DNA from: Carnobacterium_B sp040274945
Lineage (GTDB): Bacteria; Bacillota; Bacilli; Lactobacillales; Carnobacteriaceae
DNA: 64,000 nucleotides
NCBI RefSeq assembly: GCF_040274945.1
Contig: NZ_JBEMAR010000006.1
Span: forward strand, 62,001-126,000
Direction: 5' to 3'
Below the pieces are notes generated by a model. It was not told where the DNA came from. It saw only the letters and a list, made by a program, of their open reading frames with translations, and made no database searches. The translations under genes were made by a program, and so were the position numbers. Positions 49,444 to 57,020 of the stretch are shown piece by piece (the first letter of the stretch is position 1; each line of letters begins with the position of its first letter).

Positions 49444-50958
49444 ATGAGCAAAAAATATATCATGTCAATCAGTCAAGGAACAGATATGACAAAAGCCATT
49501 TTATTTGATGAAAAAGGCAATCAAAAATGGAGTTCACAAAAAGAAATCACACAAAATTTTCCTGCTCCAGGTTGGGTAGAACAAAATGCAAATGAGATAT
49601 GGCTATCTGTATTGTCTGTTATTGCAGGAGTATTAATTGAATCGGGAGTAAAACCAGCAGATATCAATAGTGTGGGCATTACCAATCAACGTGAGACAAC
49701 TGTTGTTTGGGACAAAGCAACGGGTAGGCCTATTTATCAAGCTATCGGATGGCAATCTAAGCAAACCAATGAAATCGCAAGACAATTAAGAGAAGATGGT
49801 CATGAAGACTCTATTCATAATAAAACAGGATTAGTAGTTGATTCTTATTTCTCAGCAACTAAAATCAAATGGATATTGGATCATGTTAAAGGATCAAGAG
49901 AACGTGCTCAAAAAGGCGAATTGTTATTTGGAACAATCGATTCTTGGTTGGTCTGGAAATTAACAGGCGGAAAAGCACATGTTACCGATTATTCAAATGC
50001 TAGCCGTACGATGATGTTTAATATCTATGACCTAAAATGGGATGAAGATATTTTAGCATTACTAGATATTCCGAAAGAAATGTTGCCAGAAGTGAAATCT
50101 TCTTCTGAAGTTTATGGAACTACCGTACCCTCACATTTTTATGGTGGAGAAGTCCCAATTGCGAGTATGGCAATTGACCAACAAGCAGCTTTGTTGGGAC
50201 ATGAAGGACATGAAAAAGGGATGGTTAACGCAACCTATGGTACTGGTGCTTTTATTATTATGAATACGGGTACTAAGCCAATTAAATCAGACAACGGATT
50301 ATTGACTTCTATTGCCTATGGAATTAATGGTGAGATCACTTACACGTTGGAGGGGAGTATCTTTGTGGCTGGATCCGCATTGCAGTGGTTAAGAGATGGA
50401 CTTAGAATGGTTAAAACAACTCCTGATACTGAATCGTATGCTGAAAAAGTAGCTTCAACGGACAATGTCTACGTAGTGCCTTCATTTACTGGTTTAGCAG
50501 CACCTTATTGGGATCAAGATGCACAAGGATCAATCTTAGGTTTAACTCGTGGAACAACGAAAGAACACTTTATTCGTGCGACATTAGAGTCTCTTGCATA
50601 CCAAATAAAAACAGTTGTAGATACGATGAATGAAGAATCAGGTATTCCAATTGAAGTGTTACGCGTGAATGGCGGAGCGGCTCAAAACAACTTTTTAATG
50701 CAATTTCAAGCCGACATGTTAAATAAACGTGTTGAACGCCAAAAAGAAACCGAAACAGCAAATTTAGGAGCTGCTTATTTGGCAGGTTTGGCAACAGGTT
50801 TTTGGAAAGATGGAAATGAAGTTAAAAAAACTTGGGAAAAAGATGCCGTATATGATCCTAACATGGAAGAATCTGTGCGAGAAGATTTATATGACGGTTG
50901 GCAATCAGCTGTTGAAGCAACAAAGGCATTCAAACACAAACCTTTAAGAAAAAAATAA
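49444..50958 (+). CDS. GlpK paralog, probably catalytically altered
   Basis: A 504-residue tandem duplicate of GlpK, highly similar throughout, but with changes at key places. The phosphate loop is SISQGTDMTKAILFD: the Asp that binds Mg-ATP is Ser, the TTS core is TDM and the Arg is Lys. The catalytic-Asp motif is SMAIDQQAALLG, keeping Asp but changing Gly to Ile. The adenosine motif is NGGAAQNNFLMQ, and GLGAPYWD is GLAAPYWD. Glycerol-binding residues and the PTS His (SHFYGG) remain. The frame is intact, with AGGAGG six bases before ATG, so it is selected for something. It precedes glpD by 43 bases and is probably co-transcribed. A regulatory or weak kinase role is inferred. Confidence 0.85.
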   Translation: MSKKYIMSISQGTDMTKAILFDEKGNQKWSSQKEITQNFPAPGWVEQNANEIWLSVLSVIAGVLIESGVKPADINSVGITNQRETTVVWDKATGRPIYQAIGWQSKQTNEIARQLREDGHEDSIHNKTGLVVDSYFSATKIKWILDHVKGSRERAQKGELLFGTIDSWLVWKLTGGKAHVTDYSNASRTMMFNIYDLKWDEDILALLDIPKEMLPEVKSSSEVYGTTVPSHFYGGEVPIASMAIDQQAALLGHEGHEKGMVNATYGTGAFIIMNTGTKPIKSDNGLLTSIAYGINGEITYTLEGSIFVAGSALQWLRDGLRMVKTTPDTESYAEKVASTDNVYVVPSFTGLAAPYWDQDAQGSILGLTRGTTKEHFIRATLESLAYQIKTVVDTMNEESGIPIEVLRVNGGAAQNNFLMQFQADMLNKRVERQKETETANLGAAYLAGLATGFWKDGNEVKKTWEKDAVYDPNMEESVREDLYDGWQSAVEATKAFKHKPLRKK

Positions 50959-51001
50959 ACTTTAATCAGATGTGTTTAAAATAGTTAGAGGAGGAAATCA
51001 T

Positions 51002-52666
51002 ATGGCATTTTCAGCAAAAACGAGACAAGAAAATATCGAAAAATTAAAATCCACTCAACTGGACCTACTTATTATAGGAGGGGGCATCACTGGAGCTGGG
51101 ATCACTGTAGAAGCTGGAGCTAAAGGTTTAGCAAATGGTTTAATTGAGATGGGCGATTTTGCATCAGGAACAAGCAGTCGTTCAACAAAATTGATTCATG
51201 GTGGATTACGTTACTTGAAACAATTTGATGTGGAAAATGTTGCAGAGGTTTCTAGGGAACGTGAAATCATCTATAACAATGCTGCACATATTGTTCATCC
51301 CACACCTATGATATTGCCTATCTATGATGAACAAGGCGCTTCATTTTCTTCATTTTCTGCAGAAGTAGCTTTGAAATTATATGATGAATTATCGGATGTT
51401 CAAGAAGAATACAAAAATTACTTTTTAGATAAAGATGCTACTTTAGAACGTGAACCAGCGCTTAAAACGGAAGATCTGTTACAAGCTGGAGTTTATCTAG
51501 ATTACACTTCGGATGACGCAAGAATCACGACAGAATTAATGAAAAAAGCGAATGAATTTGGTTCCATCATTGCTAATTATGTTAAAGCTGTTGATTTTAT
51601 ATTTGATGATCAACAAAAAGTAGCTGGTGTAAAAGCCCAAGACGTAGTGACTGGGGAACAATTTGACATCAAAGCTGACATTATTATGAATGCTACAGGC
51701 CCGTGGTCAGATGAAACAAGAGAAAAGAGTGAAGCAGACTCTGAACAAAGAATGCGCCCAACAAAAGGGGTTCATTTAGTGGTTCCTCAAGAACGTTTGC
51801 ATGTGAATGGTCCTATTTATACTGATTCTAGTTTTTCCGATAATCGAATGATTTTTATTATTCCACGTAATGGAAAAACATACTTTGGAACAACGGATAC
51901 GGACTATACTGGTGATATCAACCATCCAACAGTTTCCCAAGAAGATATCGACTACTTGTTAAAAGCGGTAAATTATCGATTCCCAGAAGCTAAGTTGACC
52001 GTAACAGATATTGAAGCAAGTTGGGCTGGATTGAGACCGTTGATTGCAGAAAGCGGCGGAAAAAATCCATCAGCAGTATCTAGAGGAAGCTCATTAACAG
52101 AATCTGAAAATGGGTTAATCACGATTGCGGGAGGGAAATTAACCGATTACCGTAAGATGGCTGAGGGTTCGCTAAAATTAATTTCTAAACGCTTGAAAGA
52201 AAAAACGGGCAAAGAATACCCTGAAGTAGATACCAAAGTTGTTAAATTATCAGGTGGAGATGTTCCTTTAGGAAGTAAATTTGAAGCTTATGTTGAAGAA
52301 CAAGCTAAAAAAGGAATAGAAGCAGGTCTCTCAAAAGAAGAAGCAGAAAAATTAGTTAGATGGTTTGGGTCAAATGCCAGCGAAATTTTTGATCGAGCTA
52401 ACTCTTTCACAAAACCTGCTAACCTAGATTTAGGGGATGCGTTATTCCTTGTCTACACTTTAGAAAATGAAATGGCTCTAACACCTACAGATTTCTTTGA
52501 CCGTAGAACAGAAAGCATTTTATTTGATCATCACCATGTCCTAGATATAAAAGAAGCTGTTGTTGAATTTATGGCTGATTACTATCAATGGGATGCATCA
52601 ACAAAAGAAAAAATGGTTGCAGAATTAGAAGAAACGATTGCTGAAGCCGATCTTTCAAATTTATAA
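51002..52666 (+). CDS. glpD: Glycerol-3-phosphate dehydrogenase/oxidase (FAD)
   Basis: A 554-residue FAD enzyme oxidising glycerol-3-phosphate to dihydroxyacetone phosphate. The Rossmann motif DLLIIGGGITGAGITVEAG is at about residues 20-38, followed by GTSSRSTKLIHGGLRYL, and the C-terminal DAO domain ends in a helical cap. The length fits GlpD; streptococcal/enterococcal GlpO oxidases carry an extra insert of about 50 residues that is not seen. Both types occur in lactic bacteria, so H2O2 formation cannot be excluded. GGAGG precedes ATG 51002. A terminator follows; no glpF is present. Confidence 0.93.
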   Translation: MAFSAKTRQENIEKLKSTQLDLLIIGGGITGAGITVEAGAKGLANGLIEMGDFASGTSSRSTKLIHGGLRYLKQFDVENVAEVSREREIIYNNAAHIVHPTPMILPIYDEQGASFSSFSAEVALKLYDELSDVQEEYKNYFLDKDATLEREPALKTEDLLQAGVYLDYTSDDARITTELMKKANEFGSIIANYVKAVDFIFDDQQKVAGVKAQDVVTGEQFDIKADIIMNATGPWSDETREKSEADSEQRMRPTKGVHLVVPQERLHVNGPIYTDSSFSDNRMIFIIPRNGKTYFGTTDTDYTGDINHPTVSQEDIDYLLKAVNYRFPEAKLTVTDIEASWAGLRPLIAESGGKNPSAVSRGSSLTESENGLITIAGGKLTDYRKMAEGSLKLISKRLKEKTGKEYPEVDTKVVKLSGGDVPLGSKFEAYVEEQAKKGIEAGLSKEEAEKLVRWFGSNASEIFDRANSFTKPANLDLGDALFLVYTLENEMALTPTDFFDRRTESILFDHHHVLDIKEAVVEFMADYYQWDASTKEKMVAELEETIAEADLSNL

Positions 52667-52674
52667 CAAACTAA

Positions 52675-52708
52675 GAGAGGGTGAGATAAAAGTCTTATCC
52701 TCTTTTTT
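52675..52708 (+). terminator. Terminator after glpD
   Basis: AGAGG-TGAGATAA pairs with TTATC-CTCTT, followed by TTTT. Confidence 0.7.
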
Positions 52709-52765
52709 GTATCCTACTTCTTATTTTAAGAGGTGTTTCAAAAAATTAGTGTTTCCTTCACGAAT

Positions 52766-52930
52766 AAGTGGCACGGAAAATCGGGCTCACTTGTCCATGA
52801 AACGGCGCTACACGGAAGAGTAAGCAACAAAATCAGCACCACTTTTCCATTCAACAGCACTAGATGGAAGAGTGATGCACAAAAGAGTCATCACTCTTCC
52901 ATCAAAGTAGATTCTTTGGAAAAGTGAAGA
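52766..52930. repeat. Hairpin-rich iterated repeat (about 50-bp modules)
   Basis: Three to four related modules in tandem. The clearest has GATGGAAGAGTGATG paired perfectly with CATCACTCTTCCATC around CACAAAAGAGT (52862-52902). Neighbouring modules repeat CCATGAAACG, GGAAGAGTRAGCA and CACTTTTCCAT with drift. A further copy closes the window at 63932-64000. No gene is seen in it. Confidence 0.65.
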
Positions 52931-52974
52931 AAAGAAACTTGCCTTTCCATGAAAAAGGAAAGGTAAGTTTCTTT
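52931..52974. terminator. Bidirectional terminator before the DUF2798 gene end
   Basis: AAAGAAACTT-CCTTTCC pairs with GGAAAGG-AAGTTTCTTT around ATGAAAAA. Confidence 0.8.
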
Positions 52975-52997
52975 AAGTTCATTTTAATGATAAGAGC

Positions 52998-53498
52998 TTA
53001 ATCAAAATCTATAGAAGAGTTGTCGTCTGCAATCGTGCTGTTTTCTTGGCGCTCATGTAATTTTTTCATAACAAATCGTGCAGGCGGTTGAGCAATCAAA
53101 AGCTCACAGAACAAAGCAATTGAAAAGTTTCTAGGCCAATGTGATAAGGATTCAAATGAAGATAAGTTGAATCCTTTTCCAATCATAGTGCCAAGTACTG
53201 TCATAATCAATGACATCCCAATAACCGTAAAAAAGATGGTGAATAATATTTTTGCATTAAATCCATCGGTATCATCGGAAAAAGAGTGCACTAATTTTTC
53301 TGCAATACGCCCAATAACGAGTACTTCTAGCAACATAGCAATGATCAAGATAATAGGGAAAGACTTGAGAATAATCATGAATACTTCTGTATCAAGCTTT
53401 CCAAATTCTAGGCCAATGTTTACTGTACTCATAATAATAACAGTTATCGTACAAATAATGAGACCGTATAACATTCCTTCTTTGGCATTGTGGGGCAA
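52998..53498 (-). CDS. DUF2798 membrane protein
   Basis: A membrane protein of at least 166 residues with four helices arranged as two DUF2798 repeats (KEGMLYGLIICTITVIIMSTVN and AKILFTIFFTVIGMSLIMTVL), ending in a polar tail. The coordinate is for TTG 53498, which has no ribosome binding site. The frame stays open upstream to ATT codons at 53525 and 53522, placed six and nine bases after AGGAG (53536-53532); starting there adds KEVKENR before LPHNAKEG, as in many relatives. So a rare ATT start is likely. Function unknown. Confidence 0.8.
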   Translation of the reverse strand: MPHNAKEGMLYGLIICTITVIIMSTVNIGLEFGKLDTEVFMIILKSFPIILIIAMLLEVLVIGRIAEKLVHSFSDDTDGFNAKILFTIFFTVIGMSLIMTVLGTMIGKGFNLSSFESLSHWPRNFSIALFCELLIAQPPARFVMKKLHERQENSTIADDNSSIDFD

Positions 53499-53642
53499 TC
53501 TGTTTTCTTTAACTTCTTTAATAATGAAAAACTCCTTTTTTTTGTGTATCTATAAAAAGTGTATCAGAAAGTATAGCTCTTTCGTAAGTGATATTTTCAT
53601 GAAAGTTACATGAAAATATCACTACGATTTTTAATCAAATTA

Positions 53643-53675
53643 AAGAACCGCTCTCCATTATAGAAAGCGGTTCTT
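53643..53675 (-). terminator. Terminator of the dha operon
   Basis: AAGAACCGCT and AGCGGTTCTT form a perfect 10-bp stem; the minus strand continues TTTAATTTG. Confidence 0.75.
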
Positions 53676-53687
53676 GGTTAAATGGTA

Positions 53688-54062
53688 TTATTTTATTTTT
53701 AAGGTGCTCAACTGTTCTTCAATAGCTTCTAGTGGAGCTTCCGCTTGCAATAAAGCAGCTGCAGTATAGGCACTTTCAATTAAAGCAGTGTCATATAAGT
53801 TAACGGTCTTATCAGAGGTTTCAATCGCTAATTCTAAATTCATTTTAGCGCTTCCTAAGTCATAAAAAGCCAGAATCTTTTCTTCTTCAAATGAAGATAG
53901 AGCTTCTTCAATTCGATCAAAGCTGGTTCCAATTCCGCCTTCGGGAGTTCCACCAGCACTTTTAACAGTGACATCTTTAGCAACTTCGCTAATTAATTTA
54001 GCTAAGCCATCAGCAATTTCGGTTACATGAGAAACTAACAATACACCGTATTCTTTACTCAT
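53688..54062 (-). CDS. dhaM: PTS-dependent dihydroxyacetone kinase, phosphoryl donor DhaM
   Basis: A 124-residue EIIA(Man)-like domain that takes phosphate from HPr and passes it to ADP bound on DhaL. The active-site His lies in LLVSHVTEIADGLAKLI at about residue 10, and the second conserved block GGTPEGGIGTSFDRIEEA is present. It is the short DhaM form without fused HPr and EI domains, usual in Firmicutes. ATG 54062 overlaps the dhaL stop, so the two are coupled. It is the last gene of dhaKLM. Confidence 0.95.
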   Translation of the reverse strand: MSKEYGVLLVSHVTEIADGLAKLISEVAKDVTVKSAGGTPEGGIGTSFDRIEEALSSFEEEKILAFYDLGSAKMNLELAIETSDKTVNLYDTALIESAYTAAALLQAEAPLEAIEEQLSTLKIK

Positions 54063-54642
54063 CGTAAACACCTGCTTCCATCATTGTTTTAAATAAATAG
54101 CTGCTTGACATAGCACCCGGGTCAATGTGACCGATAGAGCGGTCACCTAAATAAGAGGCGCGTCCTTTAGTAGCTTTTATGTCTTTAGTTTTCTCAACAG
54201 ATTCTTCAATAAAAGCATTCGTTAACGTTTTTGATTTTACAGCTTCAACAACCGGTGCCCATTCATCGACCATAGTCTTTTCTCCTGCTACGGCTTTCCC
54301 ACGTTTTTGAATGCCTTCTAATCCGGCTTCTAAGACGGTTGCTAGGTCATCGCTATCTTGACTAGCTTTAGCCATGCCAATAAAAGCAGAGCCTAGTAGT
54401 GGGCCTGAAGCACCACCTACTTTACTAACTAAAGTCATTCCAGTTACTTTAAGAAGATCGGGTAACGTTTCAGGGTTTTTGGTTTGTAATGCTTCAGTTA
54501 GTGCGTTAGCTCCGCGAGCAAGATTGTTTCCGTGGTCACCATCACCAATAGCCGTATCTAATTCGCTAAGATAATCTTTATTCTCTAAAATTTGTTCAAT
54601 AAAAAGATCGATCCATTTTCTTGCTGTTTCTTGAGTTAACAT
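54055..54642 (-). CDS. dhaL: Dihydroxyacetone kinase ADP-binding subunit DhaL
   Basis: A 195-residue subunit that carries ADP as a fixed cofactor. The Mg/ADP-binding Asp cluster TAIGDGDHGNNLARG is at about residues 27-41; GGASGPLLGSAF and the C-terminal DRSIGHIDPGAMSS are also typical. It lies 20 bases downstream of dhaK and overlaps dhaM, forming the usual dhaKLM order. Confidence 0.96.
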   Translation of the reverse strand: MLTQETARKWIDLFIEQILENKDYLSELDTAIGDGDHGNNLARGANALTEALQTKNPETLPDLLKVTGMTLVSKVGGASGPLLGSAFIGMAKASQDSDDLATVLEAGLEGIQKRGKAVAGEKTMVDEWAPVVEAVKSKTLTNAFIEESVEKTKDIKATKGRASYLGDRSIGHIDPGAMSSSYLFKTMMEAGVYDE

Positions 54643-54662
54643 AAAATTTTATTCCCCTTTCT

Positions 54663-55652
54663 TTACCATGCAATTGTTGTTACGGGTTCATTTAAATACT
54701 CTAACCAACTCGAGTCTTCAAGTTTAACTAAGGTTAGAGAAAGACCTTCCATATCGATAGAAGTCATGTAGTCGCCAACTTTTCTGAAGTCTAACGTTAA
54801 TCCTTCATCTGTTAACAATTGTTTCACATCATTCATAAAAATAAATTGTTCCATCAATGGAGTTCCACCCATACCGTTAACTAAAACGGCAAATGAATCA
54901 CCTTTTTGCCATTGAAATTCTTTTTTTAATTGATTAACAAGTTCTTTAGCTAGTGCAGCAGAGGGCTGAAGTTTTTCTCTGCGGTAACCAGGTTCGCCGT
55001 GAATTCCTACGCCAAACTCAATTTCGTCAGCTTCTAATTCAAATCCTGGTTTGCCAACTTCTGGTACAGTAGCAGGATTTAAAGCAACACCTAAAGATTT
55101 TACAGTTGGGATAAGTTTGTCTGCTAATGCTTTTATTTCTGTTAAAGATAAGCCTTTTTCAGCAGCAGCACCTAAAATTTTGTGAACTAATACAGTACCC
55201 GCAATTCCACGTTTTCCAGCAGTATAAGTGCTGTCTTCAACGGCAATATCATCATCTACTACGATATAATCAACTTCAATGTCTTCCATTTCTGCTAACT
55301 CTTTAGCCATATCAAAGTTCATAACATCTCCAGAATAGTTTTTAATAATTAAGAATACGCCTTTTCCTTCATCACTAGCTTTAATACCTTCTAAAATTTG
55401 GTCAGGAGTTGGAGAAGTGAACACTTCACCGCAAACAGCAGCTGACAACATTCCTTTTCCAACAAAACCTGCGTGAGAAGGTTCATGCCCGCTTCCACCA
55501 CCACTCACTAAACCAACTTTTCCAGTGTGTTCAACTTTACGATGAATGACAGATGTTTCAGGTAAGCGTTCAACTAAATCTTCATAGGCAAAGGCTAAGC
55601 CATTCAGCATTTCATCTAAAATATTCGATGGATCATTGATGATTTTTTTCAT
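54663..55652 (-). CDS. dhaK: Dihydroxyacetone kinase substrate-binding subunit DhaK
   Basis: A 329-residue subunit that binds dihydroxyacetone covalently through a His, probably that in FGVGIHGEPGYRRE at about residue 215. The N-terminal GLVSGGGSGHEPSHAGFVG loop and GDVMNFDMA are characteristic. I chose ATG 55652, giving the family N-terminus KKIINDPSNILDEML; an upstream extension of 24 codons is open but not conserved. With DhaL and DhaM it converts dihydroxyacetone to DHAP using phosphoenolpyruvate through the PTS. A cre-like site lies upstream. Confidence 0.96.
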   Translation of the reverse strand: MKKIINDPSNILDEMLNGLAFAYEDLVERLPETSVIHRKVEHTGKVGLVSGGGSGHEPSHAGFVGKGMLSAAVCGEVFTSPTPDQILEGIKASDEGKGVFLIIKNYSGDVMNFDMAKELAEMEDIEVDYIVVDDDIAVEDSTYTAGKRGIAGTVLVHKILGAAAEKGLSLTEIKALADKLIPTVKSLGVALNPATVPEVGKPGFELEADEIEFGVGIHGEPGYRREKLQPSAALAKELVNQLKKEFQWQKGDSFAVLVNGMGGTPLMEQFIFMNDVKQLLTDEGLTLDFRKVGDYMTSIDMEGLSLTLVKLEDSSWLEYLNEPVTTIAW

Positions 55653-55697
55653 TTTTTCCAGACCCCCTGAGAATTTTTTAATTGACTTCATTATTAT

Positions 55698-55711
55698 TGT
55701 AACCGTTATTA
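55698..55711. promoter_or_regulatory. cre-like site upstream of dhaK
   Basis: TGTAACCGTTATTA matches the CcpA consensus TGWAANCGNTNWCA at 13 of 14 positions, 46 bases from the dhaK start. Carbon catabolite repression of the dha operon is likely. Confidence 0.6.
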
Positions 55712-55736
55712 ACGCAAAGAACAAAGCAAACGATTA

Positions 55737-55943
55737 GTGGAGTTGACTAAACAGCTGATGAAAAAAAAAGGGCTGGTTTCAAGCTGTTTTGGTATACTAG
55801 TAATAGATGCAAATCGTTATGTTAAAATTGCAACGTATTTAGAAATCATGTTAACGGCATTAGATATCGAATTGGTGCCAATTCAAAAACTGCCTTTATT
55901 ATCCATTGTTAAAGAAGACATGTTAGAATATTTTAAAGAGTAA
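55737..55943 (+). CDS. Small protein of unknown family, possibly a gene remnant
   Basis: A 68-codon frame divergent from dhaK, starting at GTG 55737 or at ATG 55758. The start region has only a weak GTGGAG. The product has a basic head (KQLMKKKG) and an aliphatic centre (YVKIATYLEIMLTALDIELV). I do not recognise it; a truncated regulator of the dha genes is one possibility. It ends 30 bases before the next oxidoreductase gene, which has its own ribosome binding site. Confidence 0.4.
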   Translation: MELTKQLMKKKGLVSSCFGILVIDANRYVKIATYLEIMLTALDIELVPIQKLPLLSIVKEDMLEYFKE

Positions 55944-55973
55944 TTTTTAATCAATCAAAAATGGAGGCCAATA

Positions 55974-56666
55974 ATGAAAACTCTAGTGATCCTATCTCAT
56001 CCTGAAATTAAGGAGTCAGGAAGTCAGCAGTATTTGCTGAGTTCGATTCCTGAAAATAAAAATATTACCGTTCATCATTTGGAATCCATTTATCCTGATT
56101 TCAACATAGACGTAGAAAAAGAACAAGAGCTATTAAAAAGACACGATCGAATCATTTTTCAGTTTCCTTTTTACTGGTATACAGCTCCTGCATTATTGAA
56201 AAAATGGCAAGATGATGTACTGGAAGATGGTTTTGCTTATGGTAAGAAAGGGAAAGCATTAATCGGAAAAGAATTTGGGTTAGTATTAAGTATTGGTGTG
56301 AAAAAAGAAGAATACCAAGCTGGAGGACGTGAAGGATTCAGTATTGATGAGTTGACAAAACCCTTTCAAGCGATGGCATTGAAGACTGGAATGACGTTTC
56401 TTAAAACATTGCCTATTTTTCAATTTAGTTATTTAACAGAAAATCAAAAAATGAGTCTATTGATTCGCTATCAACAATATTTAACTCGTGAAAAAGATGA
56501 TAGTTTAGAAGCTCGAGAAAGATGGTTCATCCAAGAATTATCAGAGACGGATGTGACTAAATTAAATAATGGAGATCAATTCGTTCTAGACCAAGCAATT
56601 GAATTTATAGAAGAAAATAGAGATACAATAGATGAATTGAAGATTGTTTTAGATCAAATGAAATAG
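55974..56666 (+). CDS. NAD(P)H-dependent oxidoreductase, flavodoxin-like
   Basis: A 230-residue member of the flavodoxin-2 (NQO/KefF/MdaB) family, using FMN or FAD to reduce quinones or related compounds. The N-terminal LVILSHPEIKESGSQQYLL forms the phosphate-binding loop, and FQFPFYWYTAPALLKKWQDD is the family signature at about residues 60-79. A C-terminal extension of about 40 residues is acidic and helical. GGAGG lies ten bases before ATG 55974. The following 60-residue gene is coupled to it. Confidence 0.88.
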   Translation: MKTLVILSHPEIKESGSQQYLLSSIPENKNITVHHLESIYPDFNIDVEKEQELLKRHDRIIFQFPFYWYTAPALLKKWQDDVLEDGFAYGKKGKALIGKEFGLVLSIGVKKEEYQAGGREGFSIDELTKPFQAMALKTGMTFLKTLPIFQFSYLTENQKMSLLIRYQQYLTREKDDSLEARERWFIQELSETDVTKLNNGDQFVLDQAIEFIEENRDTIDELKIVLDQMK

Positions 56667-56691
56667 CTTGTTAAGGAGGTCGGTAAATGAA

Positions 56692-56874
56692 ATGGAACAA
56701 AAAGAGTGGTTGATTCAAGAATTGGAACGATTAATCCAAACAAGTCGTGATTACAAGCAAAAAGCTTTATTAAAAGCTATAATTGCTTTAATTGATGAGC
56801 AAGTTGAACGAATTAGACAAATGGAAGGCGAATTGGATGGAACCTTATGGAGTCCACGCAATTGGAATGAGTAA
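56692..56874 (+). CDS. Small helical protein, unknown
   Basis: A 60-residue charged, helical protein (KEWLIQELERLIQTSRDYKQ; DEQVERIRQMEGELDG) ending SPRNWNE. AAGGAGG at 56673-56679 precedes ATG 56692. It lies 25 bases past the oxidoreductase stop and is probably co-transcribed. No family recognised, but a similar short Trp-ending protein is common in lactic acid bacteria. Confidence 0.65.
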   Translation: MEQKEWLIQELERLIQTSRDYKQKALLKAIIALIDEQVERIRQMEGELDGTLWSPRNWNE

Positions 56875-56876
56875 GA

Positions 56877-56913
56877 CAAAAAAAGGCAACCTTAAATATG
56901 GTTGCCTTTTTTT
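56877..56913. terminator. Bidirectional terminator
   Basis: AAAAAAAGGCAACC pairs with GGTTGCCTTTTTTT, then further T. Confidence 0.9.
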
Positions 56914-57020
56914 TTATAGAAAGAACTGAGTTTTACTGTTGGGCTAATTCTCAAACTTTTGTACAAATAGAATCTATAAAGAAGCGGTTATGAGAAACGA
57001 TAATAAATAAAGGAACCATT

